This document shows, one piece after another, positions 37,687-47,744 of a stretch of DNA of 64,000 bases. Where the stretch lies: NCBI RefSeq assembly GCF_902498845.1, contig NZ_CABVLM010000006.1:264875-328874 (forward strand), read 5' to 3'. The number at the start of each line of letters is the position of its first letter. Position 1 is the stretch's first letter. The position numbers were made by a program, and so were the translations under genes. The DNA is from Pseudoalteromonas rhizosphaerae. GTDB lineage: Bacteria; Pseudomonadota; Gammaproteobacteria; Enterobacterales; Alteromonadaceae. Below the pieces are notes generated by a model that was not told the DNA's origin, did not search any database, and worked only from the letters and a program-made list of their open reading frames with translations.

Positions 37687-38643
37687 CTACAGCCAGCCTT
37701 TGTGTTTAAAAAATAAATAAGGGGCAAAGCCCGATAGCAACATAATGCCAATTGCAAATGGGTAACCCCATTCCCATTGCAGCTCAGGCATTATATTAAA
37801 GTTCATCCCATATACACTGGCTACTACGGTAGGTGGTAAAAAAACCACCGAAGCAATAGAGAAGGTTTTGATAATTTGATTTTGTTCAATGTTAATAAAA
37901 CCTTGTGTTGAATCCATCAAAAAGTTCACCTTATCAAACAAAAAGGTACAGTGAGACATTAGCGTATCTATATCAAGTACAATTTCTCGTAGTGATTCGC
38001 GATCCTCATTTTGTACACCTAAACGACGTATTAAAAACGAAATATTGCGCCGCGTATCCATTAAACACAAACGCACTTTTCCATTGGCATCCTCTAAACG
38101 CGCGATACGACTGACCGCTTCTTCTAAATCAGAGTCATCTTCTTCTAGTACATATGCACTGAGCTTCTCTAACTGATGATGCATATCCTCGAGCATATCA
38201 GCATGGTTTTCGACTTTTTGATCGAATAATGTAACCAATAACTGTTTTGGCGTATCACACATTACTTGACCTTTACGTGCTCTTAAGCGTAACAATCGAA
38301 AGTCAGCCAGCTCGTCATCGCGAATGGTCAGCAAACAGTTATCCTGTAGTAAACAGGCCACTGTTACCGTATTAAAACGTCCTTCATTGGGCGACATAAA
38401 CAATGCGTGCACATGCAAGCCTTCATTGTCGATAAAACATCGCGATGAAGCTTCAATCTCTTGCACATCCCCTGACTCAGGAAAAGTTATATTGAGCGTT
38501 TTTGCGAGCGTATTTCGCTCATCTTCCGTTGGGTTGATTGTGTCAATCCAGTGTGCATTTCTGATTGATGCTTCAAGAGAGGTATTGGATGAAGGCTCTA
38601 ACTCTTTGATTACCCCCTGCTCGATAGAAAAAAATCTCAACAT
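37687..38643 (-). CDS. CorA-family divalent metal transporter
   Basis: The 318-residue protein has a cytoplasmic N-terminal domain, a long helix (about 170-260) and two C-terminal membrane helices with the signature YGMNFNIMPE between them. It ends with the basic tail FFKHKGWL. CorA pentamers carry Mg2+ or related metals; the ZntB branch exports zinc. I chose the ATG at 38643, which has AAAGGAG six bases upstream; an in-frame start at 38664 is less likely. Confidence 0.9.
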   Translation of the reverse strand: MLRFFSIEQGVIKELEPSSNTSLEASIRNAHWIDTINPTEDERNTLAKTLNITFPESGDVQEIEASSRCFIDNEGLHVHALFMSPNEGRFNTVTVACLLQDNCLLTIRDDELADFRLLRLRARKGQVMCDTPKQLLVTLFDQKVENHADMLEDMHHQLEKLSAYVLEEDDSDLEEAVSRIARLEDANGKVRLCLMDTRRNISFLIRRLGVQNEDRESLREIVLDIDTLMSHCTFLFDKVNFLMDSTQGFINIEQNQIIKTFSIASVVFLPPTVVASVYGMNFNIMPELQWEWGYPFAIGIMLLSGFAPYLFFKHKGWL

Positions 38644-38981
38644 GCACTTCTCCTTTAATAACAAGATGGGTTGAGTATATGTAAGTGATGATTAATCAAC
38701 AATGATAATACACTTCTGTATCACAGTTATTATTGAGAGTAAGTAATTCGCTAACACGTAACAGCATCTTTTATTTTGCAGATTTTACAAAAAAGTGCAT
38801 ATTTTTCATGGCATTTCAAAGAAATGCTTTCATCACCCAACTTCAAAAAACATATAAATTATTAAATATCAGCAAGTTAAAAAATAATTTTTATCGGCAC
38901 AGCCATTGCTTTATATAAACTAACGCATGTTCATAGACTTTATTAGACGCTGTGAACATTCCTTATAAATCAGGAGGAATA
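38644..38981. other. Divergent control region, corA / dps
   Basis: This 338-bp AT-rich gap holds the promoters of corA and dps. A possible dps promoter is TTTATC at about 38890 with TATAAA 18 bases on. I see no clear OxyR box and no credible gene. Confidence 0.35.
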
Positions 38982-39506
38982 ATGAGTAACAATAACGAAA
39001 CAAACAAAATCGCTGAATTTACTGCCCCAGGTATGAATGAAGAATCTGCAAAAAATACCATTGCTACACTTGATAACCGCATGGTCGCACTGATCGATTT
39101 ACAATTGACTCTAAAACATATTCATTGGAATGTAGTTGGCCCAAATTTTATTGGCGTGCATGAAATGCTCGACCCTCAGGTTGAAGTGATCAGAGCAATG
39201 ACCGACACCATCGCCGAGCGAATCGCTACGCTGGGCGGAGTTCCGGTTGGTACTCCAAAATCGATAGTTGATCGTCGTTCATGGCAAGATTACGCAATTG
39301 GTAAGGGCTTGGTAAAAGATCATTTAGTTGCGCTTGATAAAGTATACAATGGGATTAATGGCGATCACCGAAGTGCGATTGGCAAGCTATCAGAGCTCGA
39401 TCCTGTATCTGAGGATATGCTAATTAGCCAACTTGCCGATTTAGAACAGTTTCAATGGTTTGTGCGTGCACACTTAGAATCGTCAACGGGCAAACTCAAT
39501 AGCTAA
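38982..39506 (+). CDS. dps: Dps family DNA-binding ferritin-like protein
   Basis: The 174-residue protein protects DNA and stores iron by oxidising Fe(II) with peroxide. The dinuclear ferroxidase ligands are in KHIHWNVVGPNFIGVHEMLD (two His, Asp, then Glu). The N-terminal tail is polar and could bind DNA. GGAGGAATA immediately precedes the ATG at 38982, which decides against the earlier ATG at 38952. A strong two-way terminator follows. Confidence 0.93.
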   Translation: MSNNNETNKIAEFTAPGMNEESAKNTIATLDNRMVALIDLQLTLKHIHWNVVGPNFIGVHEMLDPQVEVIRAMTDTIAERIATLGGVPVGTPKSIVDRRSWQDYAIGKGLVKDHLVALDKVYNGINGDHRSAIGKLSELDPVSEDMLISQLADLEQFQWFVRAHLESSTGKLNS

Positions 39507-39555
39507 TCTAGCGGTTTTGTGTTCAGTTTAAACTGATTCATTTATATTTAAAGTC

Positions 39556-39585
39556 AAAGATCAGGCTATTTAAAGCCTGATCTTT
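39556..39585. terminator. Bidirectional terminator, dps / chemoreceptor
   Basis: AAAGATCAGGCT and AGCCTGATCTTT enclose ATTTAA, a perfect 12-bp stem with T-rich and A-rich flanks, between converging genes. Confidence 0.88.
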
Positions 39586-39628
39586 ATTTATTACTGCTCA
39601 ACAATAATACCGCTATTTTTTGTTTATA

Positions 39629-41296
39629 TTAGATCTTAAACTGACCTACCAAATCGCCTAAACTCTCCCCTCGACCAGCTAAGTGATGACTAACTGATGA
39701 GGTTGTTTTAATTGAACGAGTAAGCTCATTAACGATTTCTTGAATCGCAAAAACGTTACGGTTAATTTCCTCAGTTACACTACTTTGCTCTGTGGCAGCG
39801 GTAGCTATTTGCGTGCTCATATCGTTAATTGTGGTAACCGAGCTGGTTACCGCTCCTAAACTTTCAGAAATTGCGCGAGATGACTCAACTGAGCGATTAC
39901 AGCTTTGCTGGCTTGCCAACATTGCCTTTACCGCAGCCGTGACTAGCGTATGTAACTCATTAAGCATTTCATTAATCTCTAACGTGCTCTCTTGTGTACG
40001 ACTGGCTAAACTTCTCACTTCATCAGCTACAACCGCAAAACCACGGCCTTGCTCGCCAGCCCTTGCAGCTTCAATAGCCGCATTAAGGGCCAGTAAGTTA
40101 GTTTGCTCAGCAATGCCACCGATAACACTTAATACACTGTTAATTTTTTTAGATTGTTCACTTAATGAATTAACCTGTTCAGCAGCTTGATTAATCTCAC
40201 TCATTAAATTTGAAACTTCTTCTAAAGAAACATCTACACATTTTTGAGCATTGGCAACATCTTGCGTGGCTGACTGGGTTGATACCGCCACTTGTGTGGT
40301 ATTTTGCGCGACTTCCTGAGATGTTGCTGACATTTCGGTGATCGCCGTTGCTACCAGCTCAGTTTCATGATTATGGTTTACTAACTGATTTTCAATTAAC
40401 TGTGTTTGTGTATTGATATCATTTGATGAATCTTTTACATCACGGGTTACATCTGCCACATTGGTGATAATGCTATGTAGTTTACTAACAAACACATTAA
40501 ATGAATTACCCAATTGACCAATTTCATCGTTACTATGCACTTCTAAGCGCTTAGTCAGATCACCTTCGCCTTTTGCAATATCATCTAAGTTTTGCACCAT
40601 ATTGTGAATTGGTTTTACCATATTGTTTGCCGCAATTAAGGCAAAAAACACCGTCAACACCACCCAAAATAATGCAATTAATAACAGGGTCGTTACTTTT
40701 TCATTCATATGAGCTTGTATTGTTGCTTGGTACTTTGTTAGCTCAGCTTCAATATCATCCATATAAGCGCCCGTTCCTAGCATCCAATCTGTACCAGGAA
40801 CCATCGCTGCATAGCCCATTTTTTCAACTAAACCCGTTGTATTAGGCTTTTGAAAATCATAATAAAAAGCACCGCCACCTTGTCTTGCTTGCTCAAGCAA
40901 CCCAACAATTATTTTTTTACCATTGGGATCGGTCATGGCTATTTTATTTTGCCCTTCAATTGCATCACCCAATAACGCATGGAAAATACTAACGCCTTTT
41001 GTATCATAGATAAAAAAGTAACCATCTTTACCAAAAGTGAGATCTCGCAATGCATTTTTTGCATCTTCTTTAGTCCCCTTGGCTAGTTCGTAATTAATTA
41101 TTTGGCGGCCTATCTCAACCTCAGTTGCTAATAAACTTTCTTTGTCAGCAATTAATTTTGTTTTAAACGATACAAAATTTTGCTGCTGATTTTGATACTC
41201 TAAATAATATGAGCTGGCCATTAAACTAATTAACAGCAGCGTGAGCGGCAAAATAGCTAATAGCAACAGCTTGTTTTTCAGACTTAGATTACTCAT
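39629..41296 (-). CDS. Methyl-accepting chemotaxis protein with a Cache sensor
   Basis: The 555-residue chemoreceptor has a first membrane helix (about 8-28), a periplasmic single-Cache domain (about 30-185, with [20 protein letters not shown] and [16 protein letters not shown]), a second helix (about 195-220), a HAMP domain and a long signalling helix pair. The hairpin tip [37 protein letters not shown] (positions about 390-426, given in part) is the canonical CheA/CheW contact. Small carboxylic acids are typical ligands of this sensor type. The gene is monocistronic. Confidence 0.93.
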   Translation of the reverse strand: MSNLSLKNKLLLLAILPLTLLLISLMASSYYLEYQNQQQNFVSFKTKLIADKESLLATEVEIGRQIINYELAKGTKEDAKNALRDLTFGKDGYFFIYDTKGVSIFHALLGDAIEGQNKIAMTDPNGKKIIVGLLEQARQGGGAFYYDFQKPNTTGLVEKMGYAAMVPGTDWMLGTGAYMDDIEAELTKYQATIQAHMNEKVTTLLLIALFWVVLTVFFALIAANNMVKPIHNMVQNLDDIAKGEGDLTKRLEVHSNDEIGQLGNSFNVFVSKLHSIITNVADVTRDVKDSSNDINTQTQLIENQLVNHNHETELVATAITEMSATSQEVAQNTTQVAVSTQSATQDVANAQKCVDVSLEEVSNLMSEINQAAEQVNSLSEQSKKINSVLSVIGGIAEQTNLLALNAAIEAARAGEQGRGFAVVADEVRSLASRTQESTLEINEMLNELHTLVTAAVKAMLASQQSCNRSVESSRAISESLGAVTSSVTTINDMSTQIATAATEQSSVTEEINRNVFAIQEIVNELTRSIKTTSSVSHHLAGRGESLGDLVGQFKI

Positions 41297-41509
41297 TTTT
41301 CCTCACGTGTAACAATGTAAAGCTCCATAGTATTGATACATCGAGAGCTTATAAAAACTGTAATTATACTGCCAATTACAATTAAGTGTTTATTTGAAAT
41401 CAAAAGCTATTCAAATACCATATTCACATATATATAGATTCTGGATATAAGACAAACGTATAGTAGCTGCAAAGTTACCATAATAAATTTTTACCAGTAC
41501 AGTAAACGT

Positions 41510-41607
41510 AAAAATTGCTAGCAAACAAAAACACAATTGCACAATAATTACACAACAAGCAACTATAAATGAATATTGAACTGATTTTGGCCTCGCCATT
41601 AGTTTAA
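41510..41607 (+). pseudogene. Remnant of a lysE promoter and start
   Basis: This stretch repeats the 60 bp before lysE and its first codons. AATTGCACAATAATTA and GCAACTATAAATGAATATTGAA occur at both loci, the second given in part. From the ATG at 41569 it reads MNIELILASPLV then stop, against MNIELVSALALF in the intact gene. It is best read as the decayed end of a lysE duplicate. The rest of the 457-bp gap (41297-41753) holds the chemoreceptor promoter and no gene. Confidence 0.7.
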
Positions 41608-41753
41608 TAAACTGACGTTTAATATTTTTAATGGCTATGTTATTTGTGATCTCCATGCTATCTATCAATATTCAGCTTTTCATCCACCACGTTTTCACAT
41701 AGTCTGAAAGCAGGCTCAATGTAAAACAATACAAATTATAACAAGGTAGTTTT

Positions 41754-42119
41754 ATGAGCAATCAATTAAATGTATTAGGTACGCGCTTGCATTTGTGCTG
41801 CGGGAATACAGGCTACACTCGAGAAGGGTTTTGCTATGTCCCTGCATCTGATGTTGGTAACCACAGTGTATGTGCCATCATGACTGATGAATTTTTACAG
41901 TTTTCAAAAGCACAAGGCAATGACTTGATAACGCCTAATCCAATGTACGATTTTGCAGGCCTAAAGGCTGGTGATAAATGGTGTTTATGTGCCGTGCGCT
42001 GGCACCATGCGGTTGCTGAAAACGTAGCTCCGCCGGTTATACTTGAGGCCACCCATGAAAAATCGTTACAAGTAGTCTCTCTTGAAGTATTAAAGGCTCA
42101 CCAATACTCTGCACGCTAA
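41754..42119 (+). CDS. DUF2237 family protein
   Basis: The 121-residue protein matches DUF2237: NVLGTRLHLCCGNTGYTREGFC, a Cys-rich start, then GNHSVCAIMTDEFLQFSKAQGNDL and GLKAGDKWCLCAVRWHHA. The conserved Cys and His could bind a metal. The function is unknown. It has AAGG about nine bases before the ATG and stands alone. Confidence 0.87.
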   Translation: MSNQLNVLGTRLHLCCGNTGYTREGFCYVPASDVGNHSVCAIMTDEFLQFSKAQGNDLITPNPMYDFAGLKAGDKWCLCAVRWHHAVAENVAPPVILEATHEKSLQVVSLEVLKAHQYSAR

Positions 42120-42146
42120 AAGTTTCTAATAAGCATTTACACACTC

Positions 42147-42183
42147 TAAGATAAAGCCATTGCTCTGCGCTGGTTTTATCTTA
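42147..42183. repeat. Stem-loop after the DUF2237 gene
   Basis: TAAGATAAAGCC pairs with GGTTTTATCTTA (one wobble) around a 13-base loop. It probably serves as terminator or mRNA-end hairpin. Confidence 0.5.
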
Positions 42184-42198
42184 ACCACCATCTAGTAT

Positions 42199-42235
42199 GA
42201 TATTAGCGATGTGGTAACACCAACCAGCTAATATC
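42199..42235. repeat. Second stem-loop before sulP
   Basis: GATATTAGC and GCTAATATC flank a loop that itself holds TGGT-AAC-ACCA, giving a nested hairpin about 160 bp before the SulP start. Confidence 0.45.
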
Positions 42236-42396
42236 GCATATTCTTAAACTTTTTCATCAGACTTAACACTGAACCAAAAGTAGTCCTAAGTCTAAGTATC
42301 TGCTATTTATTAAAAAAATCCTCAACCCTGAGCTATACTTGTTGGTATATTAAATTTACTATCCAAGTGTGCTTACGATTAAATAAGGAAACTTTA

Positions 42397-44139
42397 GTGC
42401 TGTCGCGTTTGTATGATTTTATGCCGGGTTTAAACACTTTACTTCATTATGAACGAAAGTGGTTTGCTGATGATGTGAGGGCTGCGTTATCCGTTGCCGC
42501 CGTTGCTCTACCTGTTGCTATCGCGTATGCACAACTTACCGGGGTTAACGCCGCTGTCGGGCTATATTCATGCATATTACCTATGATTTTATATGCCTTG
42601 TTTGGTACTTCCAAACAATTGATTGTCGGACCCGATGCTGCAACATGTGCGGTTATTGCTGCAGTGGTGACACCTCTTGCAGCTGGGGACAGTGTTAAAC
42701 ACTGGCAACTGGTTGTAACTATGACCGCGATGACCGGTTTTTGGTGCTTTATTGCTAGCCGATTTAAATTAGGGGTATTAGCAGACTTCTTATCTAAGCC
42801 TATTTTAATGGGCTTATTAAACGGTGTTGCAATTACGATTATTGTCAGCCAATTTTCTAAAGTATTCGGTTTTACCTTCGATGACAGATATTTACTTGAA
42901 CGATTAGGAGGTGTGCCTACTTATTTATCACAAACCCACATCCCGACTCTATTAATGGCCCTGTTTACCCTCGGTGTTTTTTTTGCCATGAAGCGACTAA
43001 AACCGACTTGGCCAGCATCGATGTTTGCTATCGCATTTGGTGCCCTATTAGTGTGGGTTTTTAATTTAAAACAGTATGATATCAACACAATTGGCACTGT
43101 AACCGGTGGCCTTCCTGTGTTTAACACCCCTATTTATGATATTGGTATTATTCGTGAACTTGTCGTGCCTGCACTTAACTTAGCAATAGTCAGCTTTGTC
43201 AGTATGATGCTTACAGCCCGCAGTTTTGCCGCTAAAAATGGTTACGACATAGATGCTGACAAAGAGTTTAGAGCGTTAGGTATTGCGAACATTGGCTCTG
43301 CTTTATCACAAGGTTTTGCAGTCAGTGGTGCAGACTCTCGTACAGCTGTTAACGATGATTCCGGTGGTAAAACGCAATTAGTGTCGATTATCGCAGCGGG
43401 AATTATTGCTGTTATCGCCCTATTTTTAACCGCTCCCCTAGAATTTATTCCCAGTGCAGCATTAGGTGTTGTGCTTATTATTGCTTCAATCCATTTATTA
43501 GACTTAAAAGCCGTTTGGCAATTAAAGCGTAAAGACAAACAAGCATTTTACCTTGCGCTAGCCACCTTATTCGCAGTGTTATTTATTGGCGTAATACCAG
43601 GCATCACTCTCGCTGTACTATTGGGGTTATTCCAGTTTATTCGCACCGTAATGCGCCCTACCGACAATATATTAGGCGTTGATATTAAGGGCGTTGTTAG
43701 GAGCCTTGATGCCACAGATAAAGCAAAGTCAGTACAAGGAGTCTTTATTTATCGTTTTAATTCTCCTTTAACTTACTTTAATGCCGGTTACTTTAAACGG
43801 CGTTTGCTAGAACAATATGCGCGGCAAAAAGACGACACGCAATGCGTTATTATCGACGCAGTCCCCTGCTTCACCCATTTAGATTTAAGTGTCATGGCCA
43901 TGCTCGCCGATTTAGACGTGATATTTAAAAAGCGTGATATTCGATTAGAACTAGCTGGCAGAAAGCGGCAATTACTATCATGGTTTGAAATTGCTGGTAT
44001 GACATCCGGTAAAGAAGGCATCTACGTGCATTCAGATCTCTATATCGCCTTACAAAAAAACAGTGTCAGCCAATCAAGTGCCGAAGTAAACTTATTCGAA
44101 ACTAAAGAAGTTAAAGATGCCAGTACACAACAAGCCTAA
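42397..44139 (+). CDS. SulP family anion transporter with STAS domain
   Basis: The 580-residue protein has 10-12 membrane helices, including the SulP signature VALPVAIAYAQLTGVNAAVGLY and GSALSQGFAVSGADSRTAVND. It ends with a cytoplasmic STAS domain (about 430-555, VFIYRFNSPLTYFNAGYF, CVIIDAVPCFTHLDLSVMAML). SulP proteins take up sulfate, bicarbonate or dicarboxylates; the substrate is not evident. I chose the GTG at 42397, which has AAGGAA seven bases upstream; an earlier in-frame GTG at 42367 exists. Confidence 0.88.
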   Translation: MLSRLYDFMPGLNTLLHYERKWFADDVRAALSVAAVALPVAIAYAQLTGVNAAVGLYSCILPMILYALFGTSKQLIVGPDAATCAVIAAVVTPLAAGDSVKHWQLVVTMTAMTGFWCFIASRFKLGVLADFLSKPILMGLLNGVAITIIVSQFSKVFGFTFDDRYLLERLGGVPTYLSQTHIPTLLMALFTLGVFFAMKRLKPTWPASMFAIAFGALLVWVFNLKQYDINTIGTVTGGLPVFNTPIYDIGIIRELVVPALNLAIVSFVSMMLTARSFAAKNGYDIDADKEFRALGIANIGSALSQGFAVSGADSRTAVNDDSGGKTQLVSIIAAGIIAVIALFLTAPLEFIPSAALGVVLIIASIHLLDLKAVWQLKRKDKQAFYLALATLFAVLFIGVIPGITLAVLLGLFQFIRTVMRPTDNILGVDIKGVVRSLDATDKAKSVQGVFIYRFNSPLTYFNAGYFKRRLLEQYARQKDDTQCVIIDAVPCFTHLDLSVMAMLADLDVIFKKRDIRLELAGRKRQLLSWFEIAGMTSGKEGIYVHSDLYIALQKNSVSQSSAEVNLFETKEVKDASTQQA

Positions 44140-44146
44140 ATAAATA

Positions 44147-46828
44147 TTAAGTCTTGTTGTTACTCATCTTCAACCTACTAACAATTGCTTGTATACAGGT
44201 ATCTCTATCGACAATCCATAAGCCATAGCTTATGGGTAGCATTTCAATATTGGCACGACTAAATAGCTTATAGGTATCCAGTTCAAAGAAATCAGCCCAA
44301 GGTCCAGGGTAACCAATCAGATCGACTGCTAAGTAGCGACCATGGTAGCGGCATAAAATATCAACCTCGGTCCCCGCAACAGCATACCCAGGCCATGTTT
44401 CTATCTGCAATTTCATCAGCTCTTGTATTACATCACGTTGAAAATCATCGACATCAGACAAACACGTATGAGCGGCTGCAAACTCACTTACCGAGTCTAA
44501 GTAACGTCTTAATAAATAATGTTCTGGTAACTGTGTTTCATCAATGGATAAAAATAAATGCTGTGCTTGTCTTGCCCGCGTTATAGTCACGTTAAAAACA
44601 TCTGCTTTATTTAAATATACTGCCGCACGTTTTGCATCATTATCGACGGCAAAAGAGATCAACATAACATCGCGTTCCTCCCCCTGAAAACCAAAAGGAG
44701 TGGCGGCTCTGAGCTTATGCTTAGTTATTTCGGCCTCACTAAAATTAGCGTCTATTTGCTTTGCTATAAAATCTGCTTGGCTTCGAAATGGCGAAACAAT
44801 TCCGATACTGTGATAAACACCCGCTTCTCGATCATCACTCATTTGCTGTTTTATGCTCGCGATTACAGCGTTGGCTTCGAGCTGATTAACGCCATTTTTA
44901 TCTCTTTCACCATTAACGCGATGGATAAATAAATGCCCACTGCTTGTACAAGGGCGATGCTGCATTACTTTTAATTTTGATTGATAAAAATAGCGGTTAC
45001 TAAAATGAATTAACTCAGGTTTACTTCTAAAATGCTCATCTAAAAAGGCTAATTGCTGATCGCTATTGAGTGTATTTAATGTCAAATCTAAAATTGAATT
45101 ATCACGATAACTAACAACCCCCTCACTCGAGAGTGATAGTTGATTCTTAGTGCGAAGCTGAGCCTCTTTTGATTTTGCTAAAAAAGAGTAATGCCTTAAT
45201 TGCTTTGTATCGCCAACTACAAGCGCTCGTTTTGCACGATAAAGTGCTGGTAAACAACTGCTAATATTGCACTGTGTTGCTTCATCGATAATAACTAAAT
45301 CAAACATTTGCGGCTTTAAGGGTAATACCCTATACAGCGAATTCAAACTCACTAACCACACAGGAAACGCCGCTAGCAATGATGAGTATTCTATATTATC
45401 AAACAGCTCAAACTGCCTTTTAGAAGTACGACTGCGAATAGCCTGATTAAACGCCTGCAGCGATTTACGCTGAGTGTTAACTAACGTTCGCAAATTAGTA
45501 TTCTTTAACACTGTTAAATAACGACTAGCCAGCAGCTCTCTTTTTGTTTGTTGATCGTTAATTTCATCTAAAGCAGACCACTGTTTTGCAAGCTTTTTAA
45601 TACTGCGCTGAGCCCACTTGAGATATAAATTGCTTAACCATTGAATGTCTTTATCTTCAAGCCTTTTAAGGCGTTGACCTCGGATTATCGCTTTGCGACA
45701 AAACTTATCAAACCGTTGCTCTAAATCATTAAGTAACACATTTTGTGCTTTTAGCTCTGATTCAAAAATAGCAGGGGCTTTTTCCTGCTCATCCGCTAAA
45801 TAACCAGACAATAAGTCTGCAATATACGCTTTTAGATTTTTTAAAAACTCTTTTTGCCCAGCCCTGATTGATACTTCACTTAACGCAAAATTCTCATTCA
45901 ATTTATCGGCAATCACATCAAGTGCCGGGTCATTATTCGCGACAATAAGTACTGACTCACCTCGCGCCATGTGCTCTGCAGCAACTGCGGCAATGGTATA
46001 ACTTTTCCCTGTACCTGGCGGCCCTGACACACAGCCTAAATGCGCATTAGCAGCAATCGAAATAACTTTCTTTTGTGGTGCTGACAATAAGCCTGGTAAG
46101 TAGTCATACTTTAACGACTTAGCCGTGTTCGGCGGCAAATCATTTGAAATTAAAGCATCTATAGGGGGCGAAAGCATCTTTGAGGCTATTATTTCTTCGA
46201 GCTCATGGATCACCCCTCGACTGCTGCTTGAACGTTCAACAAACACCAGCATAGAGGCAGGTAAAAGTGTCAAATTTTTACTTTTTAAGGCTTTTTTTAT
46301 TTTGGCATAATTAACAAGCTCAGGATAATTTAAAAGTTCAAATACGTTTAGCGCTAATGGGCTTTGTTTTAATAATGAAGTCCAAAAATAAGCTGATTGA
46401 ATATCGGCAGTTTCATCAAGAGGTTCTGCTTCTGGCATTAACAGTTGGGTGAGCGATTCATTAATTTCAGGTTGAGAGTCGATAACCGAAAAGTAATAAT
46501 CATCATCTTTTTCTATCACGGCTTCATTAAATAAGATAGGTGAAACAACTTGTTTTATCTCACCTTTTATCTCAAGCTTGCCGACTAATATAAAACGCAC
46601 ATACAACAAAACACGTTCACGTTGATATACCTCAACACGCTTTATCATTTGCTCAGCAAACTCTTGAGGAATTGGCAGTCGCGGTAAAAAACCCGAGCCT
46701 AAGTCATCTCTCCCTTCAAGTACTAAGCAGTCTTGTTTTTTTAATTTACTCAAATCCCATAAATTTAAATCCGCGCTATCTTCTTTATAGCAATCGCGAT
46801 AATAAGAAAGTACATTTCGCTTACTCAC
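44147..46828 (-). CDS. Superfamily 1 (UPF1/DNA2-like) helicase with C-terminal nuclease-like domain
   Basis: The 893-residue protein has an N-terminal 250-residue region without known motifs. The helicase core is split by a helical insert: Walker A SGPPGTGKSYT (about 270), motif II VIIDEATQC (about 512), motif III VVGDTKQL, then DEHFRSKPEL, GFQGEERDVMLISFA and VTITRARQ. After about residue 790 a restriction-endonuclease-like fold appears (FQRDVIQELMKLQ, GTEVDILCRYHGRYLAVDLIG). The usual acidic-x-Lys pair is replaced by DLIG, so the nuclease may be inactive or Vsr-like. It lies 31 bp downstream of nrtR on the same strand. Confidence 0.82.
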   Translation of the reverse strand: MSKRNVLSYYRDCYKEDSADLNLWDLSKLKKQDCLVLEGRDDLGSGFLPRLPIPQEFAEQMIKRVEVYQRERVLLYVRFILVGKLEIKGEIKQVVSPILFNEAVIEKDDDYYFSVIDSQPEINESLTQLLMPEAEPLDETADIQSAYFWTSLLKQSPLALNVFELLNYPELVNYAKIKKALKSKNLTLLPASMLVFVERSSSSRGVIHELEEIIASKMLSPPIDALISNDLPPNTAKSLKYDYLPGLLSAPQKKVISIAANAHLGCVSGPPGTGKSYTIAAVAAEHMARGESVLIVANNDPALDVIADKLNENFALSEVSIRAGQKEFLKNLKAYIADLLSGYLADEQEKAPAIFESELKAQNVLLNDLEQRFDKFCRKAIIRGQRLKRLEDKDIQWLSNLYLKWAQRSIKKLAKQWSALDEINDQQTKRELLASRYLTVLKNTNLRTLVNTQRKSLQAFNQAIRSRTSKRQFELFDNIEYSSLLAAFPVWLVSLNSLYRVLPLKPQMFDLVIIDEATQCNISSCLPALYRAKRALVVGDTKQLRHYSFLAKSKEAQLRTKNQLSLSSEGVVSYRDNSILDLTLNTLNSDQQLAFLDEHFRSKPELIHFSNRYFYQSKLKVMQHRPCTSSGHLFIHRVNGERDKNGVNQLEANAVIASIKQQMSDDREAGVYHSIGIVSPFRSQADFIAKQIDANFSEAEITKHKLRAATPFGFQGEERDVMLISFAVDNDAKRAAVYLNKADVFNVTITRARQAQHLFLSIDETQLPEHYLLRRYLDSVSEFAAAHTCLSDVDDFQRDVIQELMKLQIETWPGYAVAGTEVDILCRYHGRYLAVDLIGYPGPWADFFELDTYKLFSRANIEMLPISYGLWIVDRDTCIQAIVSRLKMSNNKT

Positions 46829-46859
46829 ATTTAAATTCCATTTTGACTAGATCTAGTAA

Positions 46860-47558
46860 TTAAACACTCAAGTTACGTTCAAAGTTCACAATATCTACAT
46901 CAGGTTTTACTTTATATAGCTGCGCTAAGCGACCACCAGACTTCACTTTTTCATCGACTTTTTCAAACATATCAGCGGCTTCAATACGCCTAATAATACT
47001 CTTTCGCTGTACTGGTTTACCAAGAATAGTTTCAATTACTAACTTAAACTGTCCAACAGTAAAGTGCTCTGGTAAACAATATACTGGGATCATTGAATAA
47101 AGCGCTTTCTGTTTTAACCGCTCTTTTGCTTGTTCAATTATAAACTTATGATCAAAAGCGACGGGTAATTCAGTTAGTTTATTTAGATCTATCCATTTTG
47201 CATCATCAACAGTTGCTATATGAGTTGATACTTGCGCCTCTGCAATTAATGCAAAATAAACCAAAGTAACACTAAAACCTCTGGGATCTCGGTTAACTCC
47301 TGAATACGTTTGTAATTGCTCTAAATACTGAGGGGCAACACTGGTTTTTTCTTTAAGTTTACGCAGCGCAGTCATGCCAACATTGTCATCAATATCAACA
47401 TTTACAAATCCGCCAGGGAGCCCCCATCTACCAGCAAAAGGCTCGCTTGCACGCTTTACCATTAAAACCTTTAAAGCGCCCTCTTTAACTGTGAACAGTA
47501 CACTGTCGACTGTAAATAAAGGGTTTTTATATTCAGTAATATCGTAATGATTAGCCAC
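46860..47558 (-). CDS. nrtR: NrtR, Nudix-related repressor of NAD metabolism
   Basis: The 232-residue protein has a Nudix-like N-terminal domain (VLMVKRASEPFAGRWGLPGGFVNVDID) and a winged helix (about 150-225, FTVGQFKLVIETILGKPVQRKSIIRRI). The Nudix box continues ALRKLKEKTSV, where the catalytic REx2EE glutamates are missing, so it should sense ADP-ribose without hydrolysing it. The start is a GTG at 47558. It faces the prs-nadV operon, and matching TGTC-N5-GACA sites lie upstream of both. Confidence 0.92.
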   Translation of the reverse strand: MANHYDITEYKNPLFTVDSVLFTVKEGALKVLMVKRASEPFAGRWGLPGGFVNVDIDDNVGMTALRKLKEKTSVAPQYLEQLQTYSGVNRDPRGFSVTLVYFALIAEAQVSTHIATVDDAKWIDLNKLTELPVAFDHKFIIEQAKERLKQKALYSMIPVYCLPEHFTVGQFKLVIETILGKPVQRKSIIRRIEAADMFEKVDEKVKSGGRLAQLYKVKPDVDIVNFERNLSV

Positions 47559-47579
47559 AATATGCTCACGCTAAGTTAA

Positions 47580-47592
47580 TGTCTTAATGACA
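47580..47592. promoter_or_regulatory. NrtR operator candidate before nrtR
   Basis: TGTC-TTAAT-GACA lies 22 bp upstream of the nrtR start. It shares the TGTC-N5-GACA core with the stronger site at 47706-47728, which suggests autoregulation. Confidence 0.55.
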
Positions 47593-47705
47593 CAATAAAT
47601 CAAACACTTCTCAATTTCAACCTATAGCACAATCATACACCTATCATAAGTTCAGTAATTTAGTTTAAAAAATAGCTTGAATGTAATGAGTACATTTGAT
47701 AACTT

Positions 47706-47728
47706 GTTTGTGTCGTTAGGACACAAAC
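47706..47728. promoter_or_regulatory. NrtR operator candidate before prs-nadV
   Basis: GTTTGTGTC-GTTAG-GACACAAAC is a perfect 9+5+9 palindrome ending 16 bp before the prs ATG, placed to block transcription start or elongation. Confidence 0.7.
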
Positions 47729-47744
47729 ATTCAAAGGACAAAAA

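Noticed and set aside
38733..38918. 61-codon frame in the corA-dps gap
   Set aside because: It has rare-codon, Phe/Lys-rich composition and no ribosome site, and it occupies the dps promoter region.
41411..41668. 85-codon minus-strand frame
   Set aside because: It runs antisense through the decayed lysE promoter copy, which explains the openness.
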